Source of the DNA: Thermococcus sp.
GTDB lineage: Archaea > Methanobacteriota_B > Thermococci > Thermococcales > Thermococcaceae
DNA length: 10,158 nt
Direction: 5' to 3'
Assembly: GCA_027065835.1 (NCBI GenBank)
Contig: JAMONK010000136.1
Span: 1 to 10,158, forward strand
Part shown: in pieces, positions 1 to 6,664 of the stretch
Layout: each line of letters begins with the position of its first letter
Position numbering within the stretch: the first letter of the stretch is position 1
Position numbers and translations under genes: made by a program
The notes under the pieces: generated by a model
Told to the model about the DNA's origin: nothing
What the model saw: only the letters and a program-made list of their open reading frames with translations
The model's database searches: none

Positions 1-827
1 TTGATCTCCCGGAAGACATTCCATCCACGGAGCGAAACTGCCGTCCCGATCTGGAGAGCTGAAGCGCCGGCGAGGAGGAACTCCACCGCGTCCTCCCAGG
101 TGGTTATGCCGCCGATGCCTATAACCGGAATGTCGAGAGTCCTTGCAAGGTCGTAAACCGCCCTCAGCGCAACGGGTTTAACGCCAGGTCCAGAGTAGCC
201 GCCGACGCGGTTGCTAAGAACCGGTTTTCTCGCGTAGATGTCAATGGCAATGGCCTTCAGCGTGTTTATTGCAGAGACGGCATCCGCCCCCGCCTTTTCA
301 GCGGCCAGGCCGAGCTTCGTAATGTCGTCGATGTTCGGCGTCAGCTTCGCGATTACCGGCCTATCCGTCGCGTCCTTGACGGCCTTAACCACCTCATAGA
401 CGTTCTCCGGATTCTGACCGATTTCCATACCGTAGCCCTTCGCGTGGGGACAGCTGAGGTTCAGCTCGAAGGCGTCCGCAACGTCGCTCAGCTTTTCAGC
501 CAGGAAGGCGAACTCCTCCGGCGTTCCTCCGAAAATCGAGACGATCAGCGGGAAGTCGAAGGTGTAGCCCTCAACCATCTCGAGGAAGCCCGTCCAGCCC
601 GGGTTCGGCAGCCCCATCGCGTTCATCAGGCCGCAGGGAAGCTCAACGATGGTTGGGTTGTCGTAGCCTTTCCTCGGCTCGATTCCGATGGATTTGGTAA
701 CCACCCCGCCGGCGCCCTCCTCGTGCGCCCGAATCCACTGCTCCGGGACCTTGTCGTCTATTCCCGATGCGAGGAGAAGGGGGTTCTCAAGGCTAACTCC
801 AATAAGTTTGACGTTTAACGATGGCAT
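1..827 (-). CDS. pyrD: dihydroorotate dehydrogenase, class 1B catalytic subunit (3' end outside window)
   Basis: It oxidises dihydroorotate to orotate with FMN, the fourth step of UMP synthesis, in the cytoplasm. The 275 visible residues start MPSLNVKLIG and end at ...NVFREI at the window edge; the family is about 300 residues, so roughly 25 C-terminal residues are missing. The catalytic-base segment NLSCPH is at residues 123-128, with the cysteine (C126) typical of class 1 enzymes. Earlier landmarks are NPLLLASG (15-22) and the flavin-contacting VTKSIG (43-48); GIGGI followed by ALQIGTA near the C-terminus is the phosphate-binding part of the TIM barrel. Class 1B enzymes usually work with an iron-sulphur/FAD electron-transfer subunit (PyrK), which is not in this window. 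The ATG at 827 was chosen because GAGGTG lies 5 nt upstream. It lies 33 nt beyond the small membrane protein gene on the same strand and has its own possible TATA element. Certain as a family member; class 1B rather than 1A is inferred from the cysteine. Confidence 0.95.
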   Translation of the reverse strand, partial: MPSLNVKLIGVSLENPLLLASGIDDKVPEQWIRAHEEGAGGVVTKSIGIEPRKGYDNPTIVELPCGLMNAMGLPNPGWTGFLEMVEGYTFDFPLIVSIFGGTPEEFAFLAEKLSDVADAFELNLSCPHAKGYGMEIGQNPENVYEVVKAVKDATDRPVIAKLTPNIDDITKLGLAAEKAGADAVSAINTLKAIAIDIYARKPVLSNRVGGYSGPGVKPVALRAVYDLARTLDIPVIGIGGITTWEDAVEFLLAGASALQIGTAVSLRGWNVFREI

Positions 828-856
828 CTCCGCACCTCATTAGGGGATGGAATGAT

Positions 857-864
857 TATATTAA
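857..864 (-). promoter_or_regulatory. possible TATA element for pyrD
   Basis: On the minus strand the sequence CCTTAATATAATC contains TTAATATA centred about 33 nt before the pyrD ATG. A start of transcription about 26 nt downstream would give a very short leader, as is common in Thermococcales. The element overlaps the TAA stop of the upstream membrane protein gene, so pyrD could be read both by run-through and from its own promoter. Motif match only. Confidence 0.45.
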
Positions 865-1199
865 GGTTTTCCCCCTCCCCTGAGTTCCATACGCACGTCT
901 TCGTCCATGAGTATGAAGAGCGCGAGTCCCGAAAGGAGCGTCAGGCTTACGGCGGCCAGTGAGAGGATGGATATTATCCAGATTATCCCGAATATCAGGT
1001 CGAGGAGGGCAACGTAGGCGCCCCCGTCAACGGCAATGCTGTTTCCGAGGTAGACCCCGGCTGCGAAGAGGAGGTGGAACGTTCCGATGAGGACGAACCC
1101 GGGAAACATGTACTGCTCCCCGTAGCTCAGAACGGCGAGACCGTAGAAGTAAATTGAGAGAAGGAGGAAAAACGAGACGACGATGAGTTTAGGCCTCAT
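861..1199 (-). CDS. small hypothetical membrane protein
   Basis: I do not recognise this 112-residue protein. It is very hydrophobic with three to four predicted membrane segments, roughly residues 4-24, 33-51, 61-81 and 82-98, then a short charged tail (MDEDVRMELRGGGKP) probably in the cytoplasm. The ATG at 1199 lies inside the last codons of the MFS transporter gene: the ATGAGGCCTAA junction makes an 11-nt overlap, and GGAGGA sits about 10 nt before the start. This arrangement suggests translational coupling to the transporter and a shared function, for example as an accessory subunit. That role is inference from position only. The length, start signal and coherent hydrophobic profile make it likely to be a real gene. 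Confidence 0.75.
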   Translation of the reverse strand: MRPKLIVVSFFLLLSIYFYGLAVLSYGEQYMFPGFVLIGTFHLLFAAGVYLGNSIAVDGGAYVALLDLIFGIIWIISILSLAAVSLTLLSGLALFILMDEDVRMELRGGGKP

Positions 1200-2397
1200 T
1201 TCCGAGTTCCTCCACAGGGAGCCTCATTTTGGACGCGGCGAGCAGGAGTCCTATTCCGACCAGGGTAACGGCCAGGAAGATCACCATTCCCGTGCCTACC
1301 CCGCTCACCAGGAGGAACATGATGTTGGGTGCCACTGCGTTGGCGGAGTTTGATATGAGGCCGAGTGCAAAGCTGGCGTCAGGGTAGACTTCCCTGGGGT
1401 AGGCTGCCGGTGCAGTCGTCCAGAACGCTGGTCCGGTCCCCTGCACTATCCCCGTTACCGCCAAACCAAGCAGAAGCGTGCTGTAATTCCCTGAGGAGAA
1501 TCCCTTCCATACGAGGAGCAGTCCCAGGAACGTTATCGCGTACGAGATGCTCATGACGCTGACTATCGCCTTGAATAGGCCGCGGTTGCTGCTGTTCTTG
1601 ACCGATAGGCGATATCCGAGGTACCCCATGATTATCGACCATACCCCAAGGGACACCTCAAGGGCGGTCAGGAGCGTTGATATCTGGGCACCGCTGAAGG
1701 GTGCGTGTTTCACCGTGAACGAGCCTATTGTGAATATTATCCACAGCGCAGGGAAGAACGTGAAGCCGAAAACCCACGTGAACGGCATCCTCCAGACGCT
1801 TACGTTGCTCTTCCGCGATGTGCTCTTGGGGATTTCAAAGTCCTCGACGAGGAACCACCACACCGCGAGCATCAGGTACATGATGACGGCCGATATAAGG
1901 AATACCCTCTGAATGGCGGCCCAGTTCGAGCCGTTCGGTGCAAGCCAGCCCGCGAGGTGAACGCCGTAGAGTCCACCCCAGAATATTCCCGATAGAATTA
2001 TGCCCTTTGCAAACGGTCTCTCCGCGAGGAAGAGTCTGGCGATCTGGTTACTGAATACCGCGATGAGGGCCACGATGAACCCCTGGAAGAACCTCAGGGC
2101 AACCACCACCCACCAGTTGCCGACGAACGGAATTATGAACTGGGGCACCGCGGCGAAGCTGACTATAAGCGCGACGCTCCTTTTGAAAGAGCCTTTAAAG
2201 AGGTCGGTTCCACCAAGCAGGAACGCAACAAAGAGACCAACAACGTAAGCATCCTGCTGGTAGCTGAGTGCCGAGACGCTGATCCCATAGTGACTTACCA
2301 CCGCGTCTTTAAACCTCTCCAGCATGTGCATCGTACCGAATCCTGCCGCGAGGAGGATCGTGTTCAGTATGACGGTTACCCATCTGTTTTTTCCCAT
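1189..2397 (-). CDS. MFS-type transporter, substrate unknown
   Basis: This 402-residue protein has about twelve hydrophobic segments in two halves of six, separated by a hydrophilic loop near residues 185-205 (VEDFEIPKSTSRKS). This is the usual length and layout of the major facilitator superfamily. A recognisable motif-A loop lies between membrane segments 2 and 3 (residues 62-73, GGTDLFKGSFKR), matching the G-x3-D-x-x-(K/R)-x-(K/R) pattern. It sits in the cytoplasmic membrane and probably uses an ion gradient. The ATG at 2397 has a strong GGAGGTG 5 nt upstream. It follows the aminotransferase gene by 64 nt on the same strand and overlaps the small membrane protein gene by 11 nt, so the three are probably one transcript. 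Transport of an amino acid, oxo acid or related metabolite would fit the aminotransferase neighbour, but no residue pattern here identifies the substrate. Confidence 0.85.
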   Translation of the reverse strand: MGKNRWVTVILNTILLAAGFGTMHMLERFKDAVVSHYGISVSALSYQQDAYVVGLFVAFLLGGTDLFKGSFKRSVALIVSFAAVPQFIIPFVGNWWVVVALRFFQGFIVALIAVFSNQIARLFLAERPFAKGIILSGIFWGGLYGVHLAGWLAPNGSNWAAIQRVFLISAVIMYLMLAVWWFLVEDFEIPKSTSRKSNVSVWRMPFTWVFGFTFFPALWIIFTIGSFTVKHAPFSGAQISTLLTALEVSLGVWSIIMGYLGYRLSVKNSSNRGLFKAIVSVMSISYAITFLGLLLVWKGFSSGNYSTLLLGLAVTGIVQGTGPAFWTTAPAAYPREVYPDASFALGLISNSANAVAPNIMFLLVSGVGTGMVIFLAVTLVGIGLLLAASKMRLPVEELGNEA

Positions 2398-2461
2398 GTC
2401 AGCACCTCCTTTGCTAATCCCCTGTTTGACCTTTCATACGCCCCGAAGGGTAGTGATAAAC

Positions 2462-3640
2462 TCAAATCTCCGAGAGGGCCTTCCTCATCCTGTCCATGGC
2501 TTCTATGAGCTGGTCCTTCTTGGTCGCGTAGCTTATCCTTATCCATCCTTCCCCGTGTTTTCCGAAGGCGGTACCCGGGATAACGACGACCCCGGCTTTC
2601 TCAAGGAGCCAGTTTGCGAAGTCTTCACTGCTCATATCAAGCTCCGGGTCGATCTTAGCCCACACGTAGAAAGCCCCTTTGGGCTTGAACGGGGTTATGT
2701 GGGGCATGTCGTTGAGGTTTTTAACGACTACCTTCCTCCGCTCCGCGTAGGTTCTGCGCATCTCCTCAAGTCCCGCCCAGCTACGGCTGTCCCTGAGCGC
2801 GGTTATTCCGGCTATCTGAATGAAGGAGGCAACGTTTCCAATGACGTACGCGTGAAGCTTTATCATATCCTTGATTATCTGGTTTGGTGCTATCGTAAAA
2901 CCCAGCCTCCAGCCCGTCATGGCGAACGTCTTTGAGAAGCTGTTGGCCAGGATCGTGTTGTCCGGGGCGTACTTTACCATCGGGTAGTGCTTGGCACCTT
3001 CATAAAGGAAGTGCTCGTAAGGCTCGTCGCTGAGTATGTAGAGATTGTAGTCCTCCGCAATATCGGCGAGGGCCTTTACGTCCTGCTTTTTCATAACGGC
3101 TCCGGTGGGGTTGTTGGGGTAGTTCACCACCAGCATCCTGGTGCGCTTGGTTATTATCTCCACGAGCTCATCGGGGTCAACGCGGAAACCGTTCTCCTCC
3201 CTCAAGGGGATGCGAATTATCCCTGCCTCCGCTATCTTGGCGTCTTCCACGTAGCAGACGAAAGCGGGATCCGGGATTATGACGTCGTCCCCTTCCTCAA
3301 GAAGCGACTGAAACGCCAGGTACGTCCCCTCGTATGCACCCGCCGTTACGATGATGTTGTCCGGATGAACGTCGATCTTATAAAAATCGTTGTAATACTC
3401 CGCGATTGCCTCACGGAACTCCGGGATCCCCGCGTTCGGGGTGTAATGGGTGTATCCTTCGTCCAGGGCCCTTTTGGCGGCATCCTTTATGACCTCCGGC
3501 GTGTCAAAGTCGGGCTCTCCGATCCCGAGGGAGATAACGTTCTTCATCTTTCTTGCCTTTTCAAAGAGTTCCCTAATTTTTGAGCGCTGGAGCAGGTTTA
3601 TCCTGCCAGCCATAAAGTACTTACGCTTTTTGTATCTCAT
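2462..3640 (-). CDS. PLP-dependent class I/II aminotransferase (aspartate aminotransferase family)
   Basis: It transfers amino groups between an amino acid and a 2-oxo acid, in the cytoplasm. Fold-type I landmarks, numbered from the ATG at 3640: SLGIGEPDFDTP (residues 37-48), YTHYTPNAGIPEFREAI (63-79, substrate and cofactor contacts), the NNPTG motif (176-180), SDEPY (204-208, the Asp contacts the pyridine nitrogen), the Schiff-base lysine in SFSKTFAMTGWR (Lys237), and GWIRISYA with the carboxylate-binding arginine (Arg368). The length, 392 residues, is normal. Three in-frame starts exist upstream of the conserved part: GTG 3649, ATG 3646 and ATG 3640. GGGGTGAT lies 4-6 nt before 3640, as expected for ribosome binding, but touches the other two; ATG 3613 is a further possibility. 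First gene of a likely operon with the transporter and the small membrane protein. Aspartate, alanine or aromatic specificity cannot be told by eye. Confidence 0.93.
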   Translation of the reverse strand: MRYKKRKYFMAGRINLLQRSKIRELFEKARKMKNVISLGIGEPDFDTPEVIKDAAKRALDEGYTHYTPNAGIPEFREAIAEYYNDFYKIDVHPDNIIVTAGAYEGTYLAFQSLLEEGDDVIIPDPAFVCYVEDAKIAEAGIIRIPLREENGFRVDPDELVEIITKRTRMLVVNYPNNPTGAVMKKQDVKALADIAEDYNLYILSDEPYEHFLYEGAKHYPMVKYAPDNTILANSFSKTFAMTGWRLGFTIAPNQIIKDMIKLHAYVIGNVASFIQIAGITALRDSRSWAGLEEMRRTYAERRKVVVKNLNDMPHITPFKPKGAFYVWAKIDPELDMSSEDFANWLLEKAGVVVIPGTAFGKHGEGWIRISYATKKDQLIEAMDRMRKALSEI

Positions 3641-3678
3641 GAGCATCACCCCTAGGCACGCAGAGATTAGGGCACTAT

Positions 3679-3686
3679 TTTATAAA
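3679..3686 (-). promoter_or_regulatory. TATA box for the aminotransferase operon
   Basis: TTTATAAA lies on the minus strand, centred near 3682, in the 84-nt gap between cgi121 and the aminotransferase. A start of transcription about 26 nt downstream falls near 3656-3657. That gives a leader of about 17 nt to the ATG at 3640, and the leader would still contain the GGGGTGAT ribosome-binding site. The fit of TATA box, spacing and ribosome-binding site is good, so this is the best promoter candidate in the window. Confidence 0.65.
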
Positions 3687-3724
3687 TCTATCTTGGATGT
3701 GACCCATTCCATCCCTGATTTTGC

Positions 3725-4132
3725 CTATAAAACTTCAACGAGAGCCGCGTTTTCAAAAAAAGTTTTCGCTTCTTCCTCCCCGCATTCAGTGGGTGGCAGT
3801 TCCTTCAGGTTGAACTCCCTCAGGAATTCCGTGCACTCCTCCTCACTTCCAAAGAAAACCAGGTAATTCTCACCCTTCCTGACACCCACCTCATCTATGG
3901 CGTCCTTTATCTGGAGTGTTCCTGCAAGGCGCAGAAGCAACTCACCCCCTGGGGTCTTTGCGTGATTCGTCCCCCTCTCAAATGAACGCAGGGTCAGAAC
4001 CGCCGCGAACCTAACCACCTCGTCGCAGGGGGCCCTCACCACCTGTATCCTCCCACCCAGGTGCGGAATTATTCTCTCGACGTCGTCCACCGACACTCTA
4101 ACTATGCATACGTTGCTCCCAGCGCTTCCCAT
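3725..4132 (-). CDS. cgi121: KEOPS complex subunit Cgi121
   Basis: Cgi121 is a subunit of KEOPS (with Bud32, Kae1, Pcc1), which installs t6A at position 37 of ANN-decoding tRNAs. In archaea Cgi121 binds Bud32 and helps recruit the tRNA by its 3' CCA end. The 135-residue length fits. The diagnostic block is HAKTPGGELLLRLAG at residues 57-71, followed by QIKDAIDEVGVRKGENYLVF (74-93), the core pattern of the family: an asparagine/lysine-rich turn before an E-x-L-L-x-L helix, then I-x-x-A-I-x-x-x-G. The ATG at 4132 has GAGGGGTG 5-6 nt upstream. The N-terminus (MGSAGSNVCIVRVSVDD) is not strongly conserved, so the start is slightly less sure than the family. It is divergent from the RHH/ftsZ cluster and is followed by the aminotransferase promoter, so it is probably transcribed alone. 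A minus-strand TTTTAA at about 4166-4171, preceded by GGAAAGCG, may be its TATA/BRE. No other KEOPS gene is nearby. Confidence 0.88.
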   Translation of the reverse strand: MGSAGSNVCIVRVSVDDVERIIPHLGGRIQVVRAPCDEVVRFAAVLTLRSFERGTNHAKTPGGELLLRLAGTLQIKDAIDEVGVRKGENYLVFFGSEEECTEFLREFNLKELPPTECGEEEAKTFFENAALVEVL

Positions 4133-4341
4133 TACACACCCCTCAGGGAGGTGAGTTCTATGCCGTTAAAACGCTTTCCTTTCCCCGTTCCCGGCCTTTC
4201 TGAATGATTTTTTACATGTCAAAAAATTATCAAAAATTTTTTTAAAATCATAATACGCTGATAATATTAAGCAAGCGCAAAGTATTTAACTAATTAAAGC
4301 ACTATCTATTTCAGCGGCTTAGTGACTTGGGTGGTGCAGTG
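4133..4341. other. divergent A/T-rich regulatory spacer between cgi121 and the RHH gene
   Basis: About 209 nt lie between the two divergent starts. The cgi121-proximal part (4133-4200) is of ordinary composition and holds the cgi121 ribosome-binding site, a possible cgi121 TATA element, and a plus-strand 15-codon reading frame (4160-4207) with a strong Shine-Dalgarno (see findings). From about 4208 to 4310 the sequence is extremely A/T rich with runs of A and T, including two TCAAAAA copies 11 nt apart and the palindrome TAATATTA (4264-4271 region). Such composition favours bending and melting and suits a regulatory region. No RNA gene was recognised. Confidence 0.6.
4283..4298 (+). promoter_or_regulatory. 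TATA element with overlapping inverted repeat, RHH gene promoter
   Basis: GCGCAAAGTATTTAAC (from about 4275) looks like a purine-rich BRE (GCAAAG) followed by the TATA element TATTTAA at 4283-4289. Transcription would start near 4312, about 30 nt before the ATG at 4342. The TATA element is part of a perfect inverted repeat, TTTAA (4285-4289), CTAA, TTAAA (4294-4298). An inverted repeat over the TATA box is a sensible place for an RHH dimer pair to bind and block transcription, so autoregulation is plausible. That is inference from position. Confidence 0.45.
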
Positions 4342-4533
4342 ATGACCAAGATGCGCATCATCAGTGTACAGCTCCCGCAGGGGCTCATAAACGCCATGGA
4401 TCAGCTTGTTAAGAGGGGTGCTTACCCAAACAGGAGCGAGATAATACGGGAGGCTATTCGTGAGCTCCTGAAGAAAGAGCTCTACCAGCTGGAAACTGAA
4501 GAACGGTCAATGCCTGACTATGTGCTGAAATAA
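4342..4533 (+). CDS. CdrS-like ribbon-helix-helix transcription regulator
   Basis: This is a 63-residue MetJ/Arc/CopG-fold DNA-binding protein. The strand that inserts into the major groove is KMRIISVQL (residues 3-11), helix A is about 13-25 (GLINAMDQLVKRG) and helix B about 30-46, starting with the family's typical turn YPNRSEIIREAIRELLKKE. The short acidic tail ETEERSMPDYVLK has no known role. The ATG at 4342 is preceded by GGTGGTG with 5 nt spacing; in-frame TTG 4327 and GTG 4339 are less likely. The small size, near absence of anything beyond the RHH domain and position just upstream of an FtsZ2-like gene match CdrS, the RHH regulator reported to control ftsZ2 and cell division in haloarchaea. 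The RHH fold is clear. Orthology to CdrS is inference, and other CopG-type regulators look similar at this length. Confidence 0.88.
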   Translation: MTKMRIISVQLPQGLINAMDQLVKRGAYPNRSEIIREAIRELLKKELYQLETEERSMPDYVLK

Positions 4534-4615
4534 GCCCTGAACTAAGCTTGCTCAAATAAGTCCTTGAATCATATCCTCCAATAATTTGGTCTGAATGAAT
4601 GAGGGGGTTGGGGAA

Positions 4616-5860
4616 ATGGTGTTTAAGCTCTTGGAGCAGGCAGGGATCGACCTGAATCTAGACGATGAGAAACCGAAGGCAAAGATAGAGGGGTTCTCGG
4701 ACGAGAACCTTGCGGATCTGATAAAAATAGCCATTGTGGGCGTTGGCGGTTCCGGGAACAACACGATAACCAGGCTCTACGAACTTGGGGTTCAGGGGGC
4801 AGAGCTCATAGCCATGAACACGGACGCCCAGCATCTCGCCAGGATCAAAGCCCATAAAAAGCTCCTCCTCGGGCGGGAAATCACCCAGGGGAAAGGCTCC
4901 GGAGGGGACCCCGAGGTGGGGTACCGGGCTGCCGAGGCGAGCGCCCACGAGATCGCCGAGACCATAGGGGACGTTGACCTGGTGTTTATAACGGCCGGTA
5001 TGGGTAATGGTACTGGTACGGGGGCTGCCCCGGTCATTGCAAAGGTCATAAAGGAGCGCGCCAGGCACAACGGAAGGTTTAGGGAACCTCTCGTCGTCAG
5101 CGTTGTAACCTACCCGTTCAAGAACGAGGGTAAGATCAGGATTGAGAAGGCCAAGGCGGGCATAAAGGCCCTCATGTACTACTCCGACACCGTCATCATA
5201 ATCGAGAACGACAAGCTCCTCAAGCTCGTTCCGAAGCTCCCGATAAACGCGGCCTTCCGCTTCGCCGACGAGATAATAGCCAGGATGGTCAAGGGCATCA
5301 CCGAGACCATAAAGCTCCCGTCCATGGTGAACATCGACTTCGCCGACGTTTACAGCGTCATGCACAACGGAGGTGCGGCACTCATTGGAATCGGCGAGAG
5401 CGACTCCAGCAACAGGGCGGTCGATGCGGTCAAGAACGCGCTCGAGAACAAGATGCTCGAGGTCGAGTACGGCAGCGGCGACAAGGCTCTCGTTCACTTC
5501 ACAACCGGTCCGGACGTCAGTCTGGGTGAGATCAGCGCCGCCATGGACATAGTCTACGAGAAGCTCGGCGAGAAATCGGAGATAAAATGGGGTGCGAGGA
5601 TAGACGAGGACATGGGCAAGGTCGTCCGCGCCATGGTTATAATGACGGGCGTTAAGTCCCCCAACATCCTGGGCGGTGAACACGCACTGCGCGTCGGCGA
5701 CAGCTTCAAGGACAACATAATCACCCCCGTGGACGCCAAGCCGTTTAAGAGCACTGACAAAGGATTTGAGAGCTTGTTCGGCGACATCGCTAAGAACAAG
5801 AAAGGTGAAATACCTGCCCACGCCAAGCGGGCGCTTGAAGGTTTTCTTGACCTTACCTGA
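4616..5860 (+). CDS. ftsZ: cell division GTPase FtsZ (FtsZ2-like)
   Basis: A tubulin-superfamily GTPase that polymerises into the division ring at mid-cell. Numbered from the ATG at 4616 (414 residues): nucleotide-binding loop [14 protein letters not shown] (41-54), AMNTDAQHL (66-74), the T4 phosphate loop [13 protein letters not shown] (127-139), VVTYPFK (163-169), and the T7 synergy loop NIDFAD (239-244), whose aspartates complete the active site of the next subunit. The stretches [27 protein letters not shown] and TGVKSPNI resemble archaeal FtsZ2 more than FtsZ1. The C-terminal tail (about 372-414, containing FESLFGD) is where partners such as SepF would bind. ATG 4595 would add seven residues but has a poor ribosome-binding site, whereas 4616 has G-rich sequence before it and gives the family-like [11 protein letters not shown] start. 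Odd points: an Asn in the usual GGGTGTG motif, about eight extra residues around [11 protein letters not shown] (148-158), and a sharp glycine-codon shift after residue 136. It follows the RHH gene by 82 nt with no clear promoter. Confidence 0.96.
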   Translation: MVFKLLEQAGIDLNLDDEKPKAKIEGFSDENLADLIKIAIVGVGGSGNNTITRLYELGVQGAELIAMNTDAQHLARIKAHKKLLLGREITQGKGSGGDPEVGYRAAEASAHEIAETIGDVDLVFITAGMGNGTGTGAAPVIAKVIKERARHNGRFREPLVVSVVTYPFKNEGKIRIEKAKAGIKALMYYSDTVIIIENDKLLKLVPKLPINAAFRFADEIIARMVKGITETIKLPSMVNIDFADVYSVMHNGGAALIGIGESDSSNRAVDAVKNALENKMLEVEYGSGDKALVHFTTGPDVSLGEISAAMDIVYEKLGEKSEIKWGARIDEDMGKVVRAMVIMTGVKSPNILGGEHALRVGDSFKDNIITPVDAKPFKSTDKGFESLFGDIAKNKKGEIPAHAKRALEGFLDLT

Positions 5861-5875
5861 TTTTCGTTCTTTTTA
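5861..5875 (+). terminator. possible weak oligo-T terminator after ftsZ
   Basis: The 33-nt gap between ftsZ and the ParA gene begins TTTTCGTTCTTTTTAA. Archaeal transcription can stop at oligo-T without a hairpin, so this might reduce read-through into the ParA gene. The short gap and the ribosome-binding site AGGTGAT that follows still favour a shared transcript. Confidence 0.3.
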
Positions 5876-5893
5876 ACCCTCACAGGTGATTCT

Positions 5894-6664
5894 ATGGCAG
5901 TGGTAATTAGCGTAGCGAACCAGAAAGGCGGTGTTGGAAAGACCACCCTGACGATGAACCTCGGTCATGCGCTGGCCTCAAAGGGAAAACGCGTTCTCCT
6001 CGTGGACATCGACCCTCAGTTCAACCTTACCTTTGGTCTCATCGGCATGGAAGTTCTGAACTACGAGAACAGCAACGTTGGCACCCTGATGACGCGTGAG
6101 AGCGAGATCAACGACGCGATAGTGGAGATCAGCGATGACCTTCATCTGCTTCCCAGTCATCTGAATCTCTCCGTCAAGGAGATAGAGATAATAAATGCAT
6201 ACAATCGGGAACGGCGGCTGGAGAAGGCCCTCACCCCTGTTCTGCCCGACTACGACTACGTTCTAATAGACAACCCACCTAGCATGGGCATATTCCTGGT
6301 CAACTCTCTGACGGCATCCGATTATGTTCTTATACCTCTGGAGCTCAGCTACTTCGGCGTCATCGGGATGCAGCTCATGTTCAACCTGATGCGCATGATC
6401 CGTGAGGAGACCAACGAGAACTTGAAGCTCCTCGGCCTCGTTCCAAACAAGTTCACAAGGCAGACTAAGGTCCCAAAGACTCGCCTGAGGGAGCTCAAGG
6501 AAGCGTACCCGGACGCCCCCATCCTAACAACGATACCGAAGGCCATAGCACTTGAGAAGGCCCAGGGTAAGGGCATGAGCATATTCGAGTTTGAGAACGA
6601 TGGAAGGGCCGCAAAGGCGTTTATGAAACTGGCAGGAGAGGTGGTGAAGATTGTCGAGGGATAA
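5894..6664 (+). CDS. ParA/Soj-type partitioning ATPase (SegA-like)
   Basis: A 256-residue P-loop ATPase that probably dimerises on ATP, binds DNA non-specifically and is driven by its RHH partner to move or position cargo. Seen: deviant Walker A QKGGVGKTT (residues 10-18) with the signature lysine K11 and P-loop lysine K16; switch I region VLLVDIDPQFNLT (34-46), in which DPQ-x-N is the ParA rather than MinD form; Walker B VLIDNPPSMG (123-132); and the late PKAIALEKAQGKGMSIFEF segment (215-233), as in Soj proteins. The last residues (KLAGEVVKIVEG) lack an obvious amphipathic membrane-targeting helix like that of MinD. The ATG at 5894 has AGGTGAT 3 nt upstream. It lies 33 nt after ftsZ and overlaps the next gene by 14 nt. 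ParA family is certain. A SegA-like chromosome segregation role is inferred from the adjacent RHH gene, and placing FtsZ or another complex is an alternative. Confidence 0.93.
   Translation: MAVVISVANQKGGVGKTTLTMNLGHALASKGKRVLLVDIDPQFNLTFGLIGMEVLNYENSNVGTLMTRESEINDAIVEISDDLHLLPSHLNLSVKEIEIINAYNRERRLEKALTPVLPDYDYVLIDNPPSMGIFLVNSLTASDYVLIPLELSYFGVIGMQLMFNLMRMIREETNENLKLLGLVPNKFTRQTKVPKTRLRELKEAYPDAPILTTIPKAIALEKAQGKGMSIFEFENDGRAAKAFMKLAGEVVKIVEG

Noticed and set aside
444..818. A 124-codon plus-strand frame opposite pyrD
   Set aside because: It is entirely antisense to conserved pyrD sequence including the active-site region.
2324..3583. Two plus-strand open frames of about 200 codons opposite the aminotransferase
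   Set aside because: The minus strand holds all the aminotransferase motifs; these frames have no recognisable domains or convincing ribosome-binding sites.
4208..4310. Replication origin in the A/T-rich spacer
   Set aside because: No origin recognition box repeats and no cdc6/orc1 gene are present; the composition is explained as well by a divergent promoter region.
4342..4533. The RHH gene as an antitoxin of a toxin-antitoxin pair
   Set aside because: No small toxin gene lies on either side; the neighbours are ftsZ and the divergent cgi121.
4595..4615. Upstream ATG extending FtsZ by seven residues
   Set aside because: The ribosome-binding site ahead of 4595 is poor, and [11 protein letters not shown] from 4616 looks like the natural N-terminus.
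4658..5821. A 387-codon open frame on the minus strand across ftsZ
   Set aside because: It runs antisense to a gene with full FtsZ motifs. Its translation is unlike any family I know, and it comes from codon bias in the real gene.
5894..6664. Calling the ParA-type ATPase MinD
   Set aside because: The switch I DPQ-x-N pattern, the lack of a C-terminal amphipathic helix and the adjacent RHH partner fit ParA/Soj/SegA better.
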